A DNA stretch of 64,000 bases from Cyclina sinensis. Taxonomy: Eukaryota; Mollusca; Bivalvia; Venerida; Veneridae. Shown here piece by piece: positions 1 to 13,705 of the stretch (the first letter of the stretch is position 1; the number at the start of each line of letters is the position of its first letter). Below the pieces are notes generated by a model. The model saw only the letters and a list, made by a program, of their open reading frames with translations, was not told where the DNA came from and did no database searches. The translations under genes were made by a program, and so were the position numbers. The stretch lies in NCBI GenBank assembly GCA_012932295.1, contig JAAONU010000006.1:27368882-27432881 (forward strand). The letters are read 5' to 3'.

Positions 1-1650
1 AGAATGCTGACTATTAGACAATCGATGTTACATAAATACAAATGAATCCATCCATGTATTAACTGAAACACTAGTGCAGAAAATTCTCACGATTCCAGTA
101 ACTTACACTTACGTAAATGAATTATTCGGTACGTTTGCACTAAGCATACGTTGTTTTCATTCTTCAATCCCACTTGGTATTGAAATTTAAAGAAAGCAAT
201 TTTTTTCTGTCACGTATCTTGTTTTATCACATGAAGCAAAAGGGTAACATCCATTAAATATAACCTACGTTTCTATGATTGAGCACATGCTGTGACATTT
301 GTAAGAATCGATTACTTGTATTCACTAGGCTATAGAACTGAAAAATAACGTGTTTCATAGAAATTATAAGTATATATTAATCATATCAAAACGTAATAAT
401 CCGAAATAAAGTTCTAGATATAGGGAAGGAAAAGTTTCGCCAATGAAACTTGATCACTTGGTTCATAGATTCAATTAATGTATGTTCAGCGGTAATGATA
501 TTAATTTAATTTCATATATCTAATATTATGTAATTAGATGTCTTTCTACAGTTAATGAAGCTAAGAATACCCGAAAGTCGTGTCTTTAACAAAACCATTC
601 AAACATATTAATCAACTTAAAGCTCTTCAGTTTTATTTTTGAATTTTTCATTTTTTTCAACTGATCGTTGGGTATTTATCAATATACCGTTTTTTACAGG
701 GTCACACTTTAGTTCATTCTTGTTTGGATCGTATTTTGTCTGTGCATAGCAGAGAAGATCTGTTATTACAGAAATGATCTGCAAATGCGATTGAGACTGA
801 ACTTAAGAAAATTTTAAAGATAAAATACAGTAAAGTAAAATAAAGTCTACATTTTTGTGAAAACAATTTTTTTATCAGATTTCTACCAATGAGTTCTTCT
901 ATGTTAATGATAGATTAACAAGCACACTCATCGGCATTTCTAGTATTCTTTCGGGTGTCAAACGACATATCGATTTTTGTTTATTTGCAGCCTTGAAGAA
1001 TGAACCAGAAAACTCTGTAATAGCTCAAAGTGCCATTAAAGCTACTTTAAACGCTCTTTTAAATGTACTATAATAGCCAATGGAACGATACAATTTACGA
1101 GAAGTTAATTTTCTCATAACCAATTTGTGTGACTTTCATCCTGTGAACTATAATTTTAGTAGACCTGGGGAAGATTGCTTATATATTTAAATGTTCATAG
1201 AAGATTATTGGCAACCATGGTTTATTTCATTACAGATATATGCGAAACAGACAAAATATGAAACATTAACATCTATATCGCAATAAATGATCACATTTCC
1301 AACGTTCGCTTGTGCGAAAGAGCATCACGTGCAATCTATGCAAAGTTACGTTTTCGTACTCTGGAACAATCATTAACTAACGCAATCACCTTCTCAGACA
1401 TCATCCAATTCGTAAATCATGAAATATAATGCGGCAGATAAATAATACTAGCAATATTTTACGCTCGGATTTAATTTCTCTTTTCTTTTTCAAATTTTCT
1501 AAGTAGAAATTTAAATCGAAAAGGGAATTACTCAATGCTGATACCAGACATAGTCCCGTGAAATGGAAACACTCGGATCTTTTCGATGTATACTACGTTG
1601 ACAAGTTCAGTGTTTTGTGTTATTAGAGTATAAGTTATTCGAACGTTCGA
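1..1650. other. Featureless AT-rich sequence
   Basis: I see no credible coding region, RNA gene or complete mobile element here. Stop codons are frequent in all frames and homopolymer A and T runs are common. No clear match to the duplicated blocks further along was noticed. Confidence 0.5.
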
Positions 1651-1664
1651 ATGCAAAATGATAC

Positions 1665-1878
1665 GAATATTATTATGCCTAGGAGGCAACGTGGTCCGGA
1701 TCCGGAGGTCGCGGGTTCGAATCCCGTCAGAGGCAAGATTCTCTCACGATCTTCACACTCCTCACCGCTGCGCGAATACTTGTATGGAACCCAGGAAGCA
1801 GTCATCGAGCGTGGTGAATCTAAGTTGTAAGAACTTGTATCGCAATCGATGTATAATAAATGAGTCTAAACTAAACTA
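1665..1878 (+). mobile_element. tRNA-derived SINE, partly decayed
   Basis: A well-preserved Pol III B box with a paired T-arm lies at about 1711-1727 (GCGGGTTCGAATCCCGT), followed by CAGAGGC, which looks like the 3' half of a tRNA acceptor stem. The expected A box upstream is eroded. Downstream is a GC-richer body of about 130 bases ending in a short repeat-like tail (GTCTAAACTAAACTA) near 1863-1877. This is the usual layout of a tRNA-derived SINE: tRNA head, unrelated body, simple tail. It is not a functional tRNA gene because the D-arm side cannot be folded. The open frame over it is accidental. Confidence 0.65.
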
Positions 1879-1879
1879 G

Positions 1880-4800
1880 AATACGAATATTCAAATCCTA
1901 AAATGAACTAATTTTGCCAACCCTCGTAGGAATAAGTACCGATACTCGTGCCAATGTGAAAATGATACTTAAATGATACTTAAATCGAACACACTGCTTT
2001 TATGTAAGACTTTTAGCTCACGTTTATGTACACAAGAGTGAAATAAACAATTTTATCTCTTACCTTTTAAATAACTTTGTACAATGAGTGTTCTGATATG
2101 TTTGAGGATCAATACTACATCAACAGGTCCAATAATTAGACTTTAAAAGATATATCTTGTTTCAATTAAGCTACAATTTCTGCAAAGCCTTTTACCATTC
2201 CATAAAGCTACAATTGCAAACATTTTATAATAAAATATCGTCCTAGTTAATTTGTTTGAAATTGGACGAGATTTATGTATTTATTTCTGCAATTCATTTT
2301 GACTAATTCAATAACGTTTTTCATGGAAAATAACATCTGCTCTCGTTACTCGACATTTCTGAAATTAAACTCTATTGCGACGTTCTGAAAGTAATTTGCG
2401 TTAAGACTATCCAGAAGGTTAATAAAAAGATACATAAGAAATATGACTAAGTCATACAAAAAGAGGTTTTTATAAAGATCAACATGTTTTCTCGTGATGG
2501 TTCGTCTTAAACATATTATAAATGGTTTGAACCAGGTCAGTTACAGAAATTAGCTAAATACCCGTTTTCTTTTGTGGCCAGTAGTCTAAAGAAAGTAACA
2601 TAAAAATCTTACTATAGACATGATAACAAGGTGGGCATGCTATAGGGTATCTTTCTGTCCTTAAAAAATCTTAAGAAAGCAAACGCTGGTTTAGCTCCTG
2701 TCAGGTACAGCAGGCCGGGCCCTACATATAAAGGAAGTAATTGTTTTAGCATTTGCTTCTATATTGTCCCAGCGACGCCCCCTGCATGAAGTATTTTTCA
2801 GTGACTTATACCATATGTTGCTTTACGTAGCCACTACGTAGTGGAAATTGAAACAAAACATTCAATAAATAACATTTTATCAGACTTGATGGTCAATATG
2901 TTCTTCTGATGTATACAATACATTGTGTTTGCTGGGATTTTTCCATCCCCAACTTTCAACATAACAGGAACACAAGTTGCAAGTTAACTGTCAAAAAAAT
3001 ACTCTTAACCCTAAAGCTGTCACATCTTGGCATAATTTTAAGTTTCTTTACATTATTATTAATAAGTAATAAAATTATTATGTTTTTAAGTAACAGATTG
3101 ATCTAAATCTGTAATGTGAACGATAGTGTCAAAGGATAAGATATTGAATTATTAAGTAAAGTAAGGCGATTAGCAGTATGATTTGAAACAGTTAAATGTA
3201 TTTTACTGTTTCAAATAAAGTTCCAAGAAATGAATATGATCATAAAAAAGTGAAATTGGAATCTGACTTCTTTTTAAATTTTTGCAACGTATTATTTTTG
3301 ATTTCATAATGTTTCATTTTTTGTGCAGCTGACATTTCTTTTAATTAATACCAAAAATATGGCGTTTGGAGTACTTAACTTAAAAATCATTAACAGTCAA
3401 GAAATAACTCATTATTTAACATGATTTTGCTCTAGAGTTTGTTTCGCATATTGTTGGAATTTTTTATTCAGAAATAGTTTTCACATAGTGAGAAAAAAGC
3501 ATGAATTATTGACAGGAAATGCAGTGTTCAAGAGGTCGCTTGTTTGATTCCTCTCAGGAGTGAAACATTTTGTATGTCACATCCAGATGTTCCTAAATCA
3601 AGAAAATTGACTCTAAAACCGGTTGACGTTTTATCAACAGGACTTGAGTGACAAATCTCTAAAGAGAAAAATCCACATTCGTTTGTTTTCTCATTCGGTT
3701 TAACAAAAAAAATGAAACATCTTTTTCATAATATTTTTTAAAATACCCCAAAATACTGTTTCGGATGTTTTAAATGCTTGTTATAATTTTGTCTCTTATG
3801 ATTACATTTTTTTTCTCTTGAAAAACACACAACATTTTGTCACAGCTAATATTAAGCAATATGGCCATGGTGATGCACTATAGCATGCATACCTTGTCAA
3901 AATGGCACAAGTCAAAACAAAACACTTGTGAAGGGAGTTTGTCTTAATGGGACTATTTCAAAATCCCTGGAGTGGGGCAAACTTGCAATTTGACAGTCCA
4001 CATAGCAAAGCAAATGACGAATAGCATTGTTTGAAATACTGACCCGAACAAGTTTGCAGAGAACTGGTGATCAAAACATAAAATTCATTCTTTAACTAAA
4101 CCAAAAGTATGCTTTCTTGGCAATAACGAGTTTTTCAGTAAACTTTTGTATAATGTAACAACTTGTATTCGCTTAAATTTATTTGAACGTAATGGATACT
4201 CAAAGGACGAAATGGAAAATGACTTCTGAGACAGTTAAAACATAAATTGGATTTTTCAGTAACAATCCACCGCACAACATTAAGTATGTAAAAAGGCTGA
4301 GATTAGTTTATTTGAATATACGAATGTACATGTTCTTTCTTGACATTTCTTCAAACTAATGATTTGAAGGAGTTCTCCCTTGAAGATATGTATATGAAAG
4401 TATATGAAACCTGATATGTTATGTTATGTTGAAGCTAATATTTGATTTCAAATTAAAACATAAAGACTGACATAGTAGCGAGATCATGTCTGGATAAAAG
4501 ATTTGAATGATCAAAGGCGTTTTTACAATAAAAATGTTGATAAGATTTGGTTCTCTTCATTAGCGAAATGCTGCAAACAACGTTACGGTTTTTATTAAAA
4601 ATAATATTTACTTCTTACGAATTCTTTACTTACGTAAATTCCCTCTTAAGGTGTTCCTTTCATACTTTTTCTATTTTCCGTATTTTCAAACCGGATTCTA
4701 AACGTGCTACATCTAAACTCAAAGTTTTAACAATCATGCTCATAAATCGAGGTTGCTAATATTTGACATTTTACAGTCTTGTTTTACAATCTTTGTCTCT

Positions 4801-5270
4801 AAAGACTTGTTCACATTGTCAAGCTCTTTTATCCCTTCATTGACATGCAAAAACACTGTGTCAGCCTTCCGGAACCGATGAATGATTTTTTGAAATACAC
4901 TCATGAATTGGAAACAATTTTTAAGTGGCAATATGTTCTCATAAGGGAGAATATTTTGTGTTTCTTCACAAATTCAAAGAAATGATATGATATCAGTTAA
5001 ATGAGGGAGCTCCTGAAGTGTCATTGCTCTATAATATTTCGATGGCAATTTTATACTATATTAATTTTAATCATGAATCACGAAACAGTAACATTTATTC
5101 AATGTTAAACTAAAATTACCTCGCAGTTTTTTTTCGAGGACACATTTACATTTAATATTAATTCATTTTGTTATGATGAAGTATTGTTACAAAAACAAAA
5201 TGATATAACATGATTAAAATACATTCATATATCTGGCATTATGTCTTATGAAAAAAAAATTGTTGATCAA
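1880..5270. other. Largely featureless AT-rich sequence
   Basis: No gene is supported. A slightly GC-richer stretch at about 2680-2850 includes a perfect 14-bp palindrome (CCACTACGTAGTGG, about 2830-2843). Around 3510-3560 there is a weak B-box-like string that may be a very old tRNA-derived relic. The rest shows only scattered short frames and A/T runs. Confidence 0.45.
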
Positions 5271-6964
5271 CTTAATCCACATCCGTATCGACCGTTTCGT
5301 TTACTACTTAACTTTCGTGACGTCAGTTCTAATGCGGAATATTCAGAAAAAAATATGATCTCATATAAAGTTGATGTCTAAGTATTAGTTATGTCTTAAA
5401 TATCTCATCACATAATATATTTTTTTCTAATCGACTTTTGACTTCTAACAAAATTTAAACTCTTTTATAGATAACATTGTAAAACGTTTAAATAATTCAT
5501 GTTTTGTTTTTCTTTGAAAGCCGTGTAATTAATATTTATTTGCTTGTTAATTAATTTATATCTCTTGCTGCGTTGCTAAAGAAAAGAAATACGAGGATGG
5601 ATTTAGATTTTCACCTATGGAAACGAAAATGTCTTATCACAACGGAAATGAAAATAAATGAAAAATTATTAAGACAATAAATATCGTACAATCTTGTATT
5701 TCAGTTATATTCACATAGTAATTTTGGGAAAAAATCCTTAGGACATAAAGCAAGGATTCATATTAAGAGAACAAAAAGTCTTGAAAATTTCAAGAATGGA
5801 ATGAACGCTTAAACAAAAACGTTTTTTAAACTTTGCATCCTCGATTTGTCATCGCAACGTCATCTTTAATGGATTTCTAAACGTCATACTTGTCAGTATC
5901 AAATTTCATTTTTACACGAGTCTTAAATAAACGAATATAGTTCTACAAAAATATCAAGCAAGTTTTATCATTTTAAAACATTTTAATTTATGTTTGAGTA
6001 TAAGGTCAGGAGCAGTTCTGAGGAACTAGTGTTGCCAGCCAGACAGATGTCCTCAACTGTAAACTGAATTAAAGCAACTTGTAGCTTAGTCATAACAATG
6101 CAATATTTATACATTTGTAACAGTTTTAAAACAATTCACTCTGTCATTACAATAACATAGAAAATGTGTTACGAAATTTCAGCTAACGACAGCATGCATG
6201 CAAAGAACATTTGAGAGATACTAACTCATGCAAACACTTTTCCTTTAAAATGAATTAGTGCTTACTGTTCTGTAAAAAAGAAAGAAAGATGAATTCTTTG
6301 AAAGCAACACTTAAAATCATGCTTTTTAAAAATAAACGACACTCAGTAAATGATGATCACTTTCGGGTAAACACACTGCATGCTGACATTTCTTCCTAGT
6401 AGGCTGTCTGTTTTGCCCCTTAAATAGTTAGATAGCTAAATGCATAAATCATAAATATTTATCCAGTTTCTATTTGTTAATGTCCTGACAGTGCGTCACG
6501 TGGTAACCATTAATCAGTGAGTACGTAATCCAGGTGTTACCATCAATGACATCAATCTTTTGCTGTCTGTACTGTTTCAGCACTGTTCTGCCTTTCAAGC
6601 AGGTACTAAAATGCCTATAGATAAACACTAATCCCATGTTCTCAGCTGTTGCATAGTTATACCGTAAGTCTATAACTATAGCAAATTATGTGTTCACATG
6701 CCATGTACGCATTTGACAAACGCGATTATAATAATGTCACATTCCATTACTGTCAAAGATTGTGTGAACTTGCGCTCGTAACCATAAACAACCTGCTTCA
6801 CTTAGAATTTCGTCCGAATTGTGCAGCAATTCTTTCAAACCTCTGTGTGAGAAATTAAATAGGCAATTACGTACAGACTTCATGGGGTGTTGTTACATAT
6901 AATAAGATTTTTTTTTCCATTTTACAATTAAATAGTGTGTAGAAGAACATTGAGTTTTACAATG

Positions 6965-7000
6965 CATACCTGCATACCTCGTAGTCAGACGCGCTTACCA
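6965..7000 (-). other. tRNA-like relic (fragment)
   Basis: A short string resembling the anticodon region of a tRNA-derived repeat (CTCGTAGTCAGACGCG on the plus strand) occupies the same relative place as the longer relic at 20,560-20,615 in the sister block. This suggests an insertion older than the duplication. Most of the element has eroded. Confidence 0.3.
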
Positions 7001-8999
7001 CAAGATGAACGGAGACGGGGCTATTTTCTGCACTTCGTTTATATAACAGTTAGTAGGTTGTCAAACGGTTGGGAGACTTTGTGGTATGTCTGCCGTTCCT
7101 GATCTAAATTTAGAAAAACTAAACAGAGATTTAAAGATTAATTTTCTTTTGTAGAAAAAGGATAAATTGGGTATATTGTTGGTGTTGAGATGAAAAATGT
7201 TTATCCGGATCGGCACGAAGTTGGACCGGGTAAACTTTCTCCACCACCAAAGTTTTCTCTGTATAATTATGTTTGAAAAGAGGAACAATTTTAAAGATGT
7301 GGCCAATCATTTCATTAAGATAGACAATGTTCATAGCCATTCTAATAAATATGACAGGACTTCTACAGTACGTATACAGAAAAAAAGGTTGTTTGCTTTT
7401 GATTCTTTTCACAATTACGAAAGGCATAGGTTAACTTGACATTTTTTCATAATTACACATTTGGCATTTCATATTTTGTTTGCTAAAATCTCTATTTTTT
7501 AAAAATATTTTATTTACTTAAGTATGAAAAAGTGAAAAACGCAAAAGAGCTAAAATTAAAAAAAGAGAAAACACCACAAACAATTAACAAAAATGAAAAC
7601 CCGCGGGTTACCGCCTGTGAAAAGTCAATAGCAAAACATTTGCCACTGGAGGTTTTAACTAGGTTCTAAGGTGCACCAAACTCACACTTGCCCCAAGAGG
7701 TTCTCACAAAAACAAAAAATTTCAAGTTGTCCTGAAGATGATAGGATGCAAAGTATAGAACGAAATAACTCCTGGCATTTTTTACCCCTGATTAGAAAAT
7801 AAAAAGAGAAACACCCGCATCAGAGGATGGATTGCAATTTGATTTTTAGTTTTACTGAAGAGAAAATTACTTGAGAGCATAGCTTTTTTCATTTTACGTA
7901 ATTTTTTTGAATGCCAACTGTTTTATTTTCTGAAAAAGGGCATTGCCTTTGAAAAGCACTCTGCAACTCTTCATATCTCATCGGTTTAGTTTAGGAGAGA
8001 CTTAATTCGGAACCGTAACCGTTCTTGCCTGTGTCAAACAGCATGTTTGTCTTGATTTGATATTGTTGTTTTTATAAGCCTGTTTTGACATTTCCTTTTT
8101 TCATATTGCTCCACACTTTCTCAACAAATCGACTAAACAATTATCCTACAAATATGTATAATGGGAAAGGTAAATAATGAGGAATCAGTAATCACCTTGA
8201 ATATTATAAGTTTTATACGAGTGATTTAGTCAGATCTTTTCAACCAGATCGTGCTATCATATATCGTGTAAGCTATATCGCAGTTATAGACAAAATGAAT
8301 TGATTAAGAATTCTACTCCTAATTTAGATATCATAGAATCAACAGAGCACATCAAGAAAAATCAGATATGTTTTTTTTTTCTTTTTGTTGTTGTTGTCGG
8401 ATACAGATAAAAGAATTTGGATACCCATGCCTGTATGAAATCTCGAACTGAAAAAGTGAGTGGTAGTTCTTTACCGCTGATTTGCTCTTAAACTGATTAC
8501 CTATGATGATATATCTTGAAGTCCTCTTTTGTTCATCAAACTGCAGCGCATCATTGTTTGGTCTTTCTGAAAACTCTACTCTCTGACAATTATTTTGTCG
8601 TCGTGTAATTTTGTCTGCACACTTCATATGATGATTATAGGCCCACTTAAATAGCACTGAAAGTTTTCTTGTCTTAATATATATGTCTTTATAACGTTAA
8701 AATCGATTATACCTTGTCGGTTCCATTAAAAGCATACATTTTGTAGTGCTGCAATGGGCTAGTTCTTCAGTATAAATGGGGTGTACGCTTTAATATATAG
8801 TGAGAATATTTTCCCTTGGATTGCACTGCACTTTTACAAATGGAAAACAATATAGCGAAAACTCTGCGAATATAACTGATCATCAAGTTTTGGCATGTAA
8901 CATTACTGTTACTTTTCAAGTGAGTGAAAATAAAGCATTGAAAGAAGTTACATTTATCAAGTATTGTGTTTACATTACCGACCGGAACAAAAAAGGCAA

Positions 9000-9300
9000 A
9001 ACTCAAAAGTTAGAGGACTGCTAACTATTTGTTTTTTCCTAAGACACTAGAAAATGCTAATAATTTAAAATGAAATACGTGCAGATAATGCCGTCAAGAA
9101 ATAAATATGTCAGATGTGTAACTGTGAGCCCTAGATTACTACATGTTCACACATTCTACAAACTGTATATAAAGTCCTTGAGTTCGAGTCGATACGAATT
9201 CATCCTTTACATTAACTACTTACCATGCAATTTCTGAAAATTTATAGAGGGACTGTATCATGGCTAGATAATCATGCTGTTTCGAAATGTTGCTAGAATA
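9000..9300. repeat. A-segment family, copy 1
   Basis: This is one of six related segments, the others being near 10,940, 16,835, 22,630, 32,325 and 40,600. Diagnostic pieces are a GTGAGCCCTAGATTACT-like start near 9,125, CGATACGAATTCATCC near 9,190 and GGGACTGT near 9,250. The forward frame that stays open in some other copies is interrupted by stops here. Confidence 0.6.
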
Positions 9301-9629
9301 AATACAGACAACATTTTCGTATTGTTATCATGTTTAATTTATATTCACCCAGGAATTTGCTTTTAGAAAAAGACAAATTTTACACTGCTAAAGTGTTTAA
9401 AGGACTTGCTCATAGCGGACAGGGGTATTGACCCCTATATACTTTTGTAACGGAATACTATTTAAAAACCGCTATTAAATTATGACCCATTCACAAAATA
9501 ATTTAGAGAAAAAAACATTTAGCTGACCATGTGCAAGGTCAGAATACTTGCTTTTTCACTTAAAAAATGTCTTCCAAATGGTAAACATTTAGTTTATACC
9601 AAATTTATTTTAGTTCGATTGTGTAGGAA

Positions 9630-9812
9630 GCTTTAAGCTTATATACACACTCTCGAATCCGTTCCTGGAACCAACCAGTACTAAGCAATGAGTGTAAAGT
9701 TTCTTGCTTAAGGAAACAACGGCTTGGCCCTGACTGGGTTTGAACACATGCAGCTAGCAATCCTTCGACTACTAGTCCGACGTGTTAACGACTCGGCCAC
9801 GCCGCCACAATT
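9630..9812 (-). mobile_element. tRNA-Ser/Leu-like SINE, reverse strand
   Basis: Read on the minus strand, an A box (GTGGCCGAGTCGTTAAC, plus positions about 9784-9800) is followed by GGACTAGTAGTC and a B box (TGTTCAAACCCAGTCA, about 9731-9747). The spacing fits a class II tRNA such as Ser or Leu, with a long variable arm. The downstream body contains the reverse of CTTGCTTAAGGAAACAACGG (about 9701-9720), resembling the CTTGC-CAAGG-ACAACGG block common in metazoan SINEs. No clean tail or target duplication was identified, so the left boundary is approximate. Confidence 0.7.
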
Positions 9813-10939
9813 GGTAAACATTTGTAAAAACAACCTTTCGTTTATGTCTATTCGATGAAAGCACCATAAGGAAAATTACACACACAGTCGTTGATATTGC
9901 AATGACGATCGTATGATTATTCAGACAGGATACAAAATAATTGCAGAAACGGTATATACGCAAAATTAATGTAGAACTATTTTAACAAACCTTCATTGCA
10001 TTCTGTTGCAGATATTAGCAATTCTATTAGTAGTCATTAAAAAATCCCTTTCAAAAGATATAAATCAATTTACTTAGTTACAAAGTGTGCTCATAATTCG
10101 TATTTCGTAAAAAAATTAAATCGCTGAAACAGTTATGTAACAGATGTTTCTAGAAGTGTTTGCATTCGTGTTCTGCTTAGAACACGTACTTGTCAATACA
10201 AATGCCGTATGTAACTTTTAACAAGAATTCTTCGTTCTCTAAAACATCAAATTGAAATTCCGTTTCCAGGTAATGGTCATATCTTATCATTCTGTATACT
10301 AGTTTTCACAAACTGCTTCTGTGTCATGTTAGTAGGTGTGAAGAAAGCCAAACACCTGCTATAATATCTGGCAAGTACAAATTAATGTTTTTTACCGTCA
10401 TTTAATAAACATATTGTTGACCATTTAAGCCGAGTTTGAACAAGACACACTATACTGCAAAACAGAAATTTTCAGGAAAAATATGGACTCAAGAACACTT
10501 TCCGTAAAACATGTTAGCGAAGACAAACTTATTATAAAATTATTGGCTGCGGACCTCTAAATTTATAACATTAAGTACGAATCACATTTGTTTGACATTC
10601 TTGTTCTGCTTGCAGAGGTTGTCAATCTGAATTGTTTTGTCCTTTATTCATAGTGGGAAAACAAACAAAGTAAATCGCATACACATGTGCTACTGAAAAA
10701 TATTTTTCTTAATGTTTTATTCTCTTTAGATATTATGAGGATAATTCCTCTAGATAACGCTATATTTTTAGGGTAGGAACAATAGAGCAATACCTCTGTG
10801 AATATAACTGACTTTCCGTTTTGGTAAAGTTAACTAGCAACTGTGACATTTCTAACAAGTGAAATACACAGTTCTTTAGAAAAGATCCATTTACCAACTG
10901 TTGTATTAGCATTACCGATTATAACAAAATTTGGTAAAA

Positions 10940-11250
10940 CTCCAAGTTAGAAGACTACTTACCTTTGGTCAGAATAATTGTTACAAAGACACAAAAAATA
11001 CTAAATAATTTTTACTGAAATATGTGCAACAAAATAAGTCAGCCGTCGAAACTGTGAGCCCTAGATTACTCCCTTTTTCGCACATTTTCTTTCATAATAC
11101 AAACTGCGAAAAAAATCTGTTGTGCAAGTCGATAGGAATTCATCACCTATATTCATTTCTTACAATGGTGTTTCTGAAAATATTATTCAGGGACTGTCTC
11201 ATGTTTAGATACTCAAGCCTTGCAGCGGTTCTAATTAGACATTTCACGCG
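10940..11250. repeat. A-segment family, copy 2
   Basis: The best-preserved start of the family is here (CCAAGTTAGAAGACTACTTACC near 10,943, then GTGAGCCCTAGATTACTCCC near 11,055). A forward frame stays open for 76 codons to 11,254, but its second half differs from the frame used by the 22.7 and 32.4 kb copies, so a frameshift separates them. No protein family was recognised. Confidence 0.6.
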
Positions 11251-13614
11251 TTAAATGACTTGATTTTGTTTACTCCTAATACCTATCTTTAACAATGAAT
11301 GTTTTTCTTCGGGAAAAGTATTCGTCATCCGTCTTGTGACTAATTCATACTATTTTATATTAAAATAAAAACGAGATCCATTGTCATTGAAAATATCTAA
11401 ACCACTGGTTCTAAAACAGTGACTTTGTTTTTTTACGGTAAACCGTCTTAGGATTTGGAAGTCGATGAACTTCAGAGAGTTGAGAATAAAATTTGTAAAT
11501 AGTCATTGATGGAGGAACAAATACTATACATTCATCAGAAAGTAAAATATGAATTAATATGGACCATTATGTCTGGGTTCATTATCAGTGAACTTAATTC
11601 AGTTTTCTAATCGTTCGAGCTAGTACAACAACGACATATCAACAATCATTTGTTGAAACAAGGTTACCATTTTGGTAACTACAATGCCAATAAGCTATAC
11701 AAGATTCATAAAATAGTTTGTAATAGTTTATTTACTCGTGAAAGCATAATAAAAAGCAGGGTGATTCAAATGATTAATATTATTTGCACACTGCTAGGAT
11801 ATCAGCACGCAAGATATTTTTAACCTAACCTATTTATGAATATTTTACAGGCAAAGCAAGAAAGAGATAAAATTCGTTTAAGCATAAGTTAAGGGGATAT
11901 GTATGAAAATAAGGAAAATTTTAATTTAATTATATCTGAACAAGCTCAAAACAGAAAGACTGTGCACTGTTTTAGACGAGAGGTATGCCAGCTACATCCA
12001 TCATAACCAAAAGCCTAGATCAAAATCAGTTTTTAAAAGTGAGGCTGTACGCTGAGATCATTGCCTTTAATTCTGAATGTTGACGACGTAAAACGGAGGA
12101 CGGATAATGACCGATCACAAAAGCTACCTATTGGCATTATGGTTTCAAGTGACCCTAAAAACCTGAAAAAAAATGTGTTTGCGACCCGAATGTTTTACAT
12201 CAGTCAGATTGCGTATCTTATTTTCTTGATCTTACTTTAAAGCAGCTCGTTCACAGTTAGTCATTGACTAAGAATTTGATTTTAACTATCTGTGTGTTTT
12301 ACGTCTGTCAATACCCACCTACAGACGCGTTGTCACCCAGTGCAACATTTTGTGATGTGTTCTCCATCATAGGCTATATCGTTACGAACGGTAAAAACCT
12401 ATATTTAGAATTTCTATTTTCGTTTGCTGCCACATGACTGATAACATTTACTCTTCGTGCATGCGCTCACATTATATCCGTTACTGAATATTGGACCAAA
12501 AACCAGAGGCATTCGTTTCATGGATAAATGCCCCGAACCACTATATAACCAAAACAAGGTATGAACGTTCACAAGAATGAATTTAAGGGTCACATTACTT
12601 CATGTCCCTCCAGAAATCGCTATCACAGTGTTGCCATAATATTGAAAATGAAAGTATATCAGCTGATTCGGGTTTATCTACATGTTCCGTTACAAAAAAC
12701 ATATTAAGTCAACTAAAGGCTTCAGTATATTTTTACAATAAATCTGACACTTGATTTATATGTTTAGATTGTGTTGTGTTAAAGTCTTTTCTCATTTGTT
12801 TGGAAAGATACGGGTGCAGAACTATTGTTTCGATAATGTTTCATTAAATGTGTAAAAGACATTTAATTTAAGTGTTCGAGACAGAATTGCAAAAAAGCGA
12901 CAAATTATTACTGGCAATAATTCTTTTAAATGCGAATCAAAACATTAATTGTTGAATGAAAAAGATAAATAATGATATCTTTTTTACCATTTTTTAAATC
13001 TGTAGCCACCAATTTTGTTTTAAAGAAACTGATTTTGTGTTGCTTTATAAGAAAAAAAAACAACAACAAAGAAATTTGACATAAAAACAGCGTATAAAAT
13101 AGTGTAAGAGCAGACAATTTAGAAATGTAATTTTGTCTGTTAAAATTAAATATTAATTATTAAGATTAATTAATTAATTTATTTATTTATTTATTTTATT
13201 TATTTATTTATTTTGTGAGCAAATGTCTTTTATCACTGACAGAAATATAGTGATGAGGTTTATTTGCAAGAAAAAATGTCTAATTATTCGAGCTATTGAA
13301 TCGAATTTCTTATTACCTTTTTAAATTTTATAATCATTTTGCTATGTCTTTTAAAATGATAATGCAATTATCTTACGAATTAAAAAGATTTAGAAAATCA
13401 ACATAATTTAGTTAAATGATATTATTTTGTCTTGAAGAAATTCGACGAAGACGCTGTATACTATTTGTTGTAATAAAAAATGAACATACTAAATTACTTT
13501 TATGACAATAATGTTTTATTATCCCCGTTTTAAATTTCCCGTAATGATTATTATTACAATACGAAAAATAACTAGGGGTGTGTCGTCATTTTCGTATAAC
13601 GCGGAAAGATTGAA

Positions 13615-13705
13615 CGAAAGCTCGTGGCTCGGTGGTGAGATCGTCGCTCTATATTTTACACATTTAAAGGGCACGGGTTCGAATTCTGGTTATAATCAAA
13701 ACTTT
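13615..13705 (+). mobile_element. tRNA-like head of a degraded SINE
   Basis: An A-box-like string (TGGCTCGGTGGTGAGA, about 13,625-13,640) and a B-box (GGGTTCGAATTC, about 13,675-13,686) are correctly spaced. The T-arm pairs poorly (CACGG against TTCTG), so this is a tRNA-derived relic and not a working tRNA gene. The sister copies near 27,730 and 35,180 lack it, so it appears specific to this block. Confidence 0.55.

Larger units (their letters stand above)
5280..9300. repeat. Segmental duplication block X, copy 1
   Basis: This stretch is collinear with about 17,330-22,860. Matching landmarks by eye include 5,290-5,350 with 17,335-17,400, 5,560-5,700 with 19,505-19,650, 6,640-6,790 with 19,918-20,045, 6,800-6,890 with 20,210-20,290, and 7,950-8,050 with 21,040-21,135. 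The 1.8-kb composite repeat found at 17,641-19,430 in the other copy is absent here, the expected position being near 5,515. No coding region is supported: the overlapping short frames on both strands around 7,060-7,440 and 8,350-9,020 are not kept between the two copies. Confidence 0.6.

Noticed and set aside
1711..1737. Possible functional tRNA gene
   Set aside because: Only the B box and T-arm are intact; the D-arm half cannot be folded and a SINE body follows.
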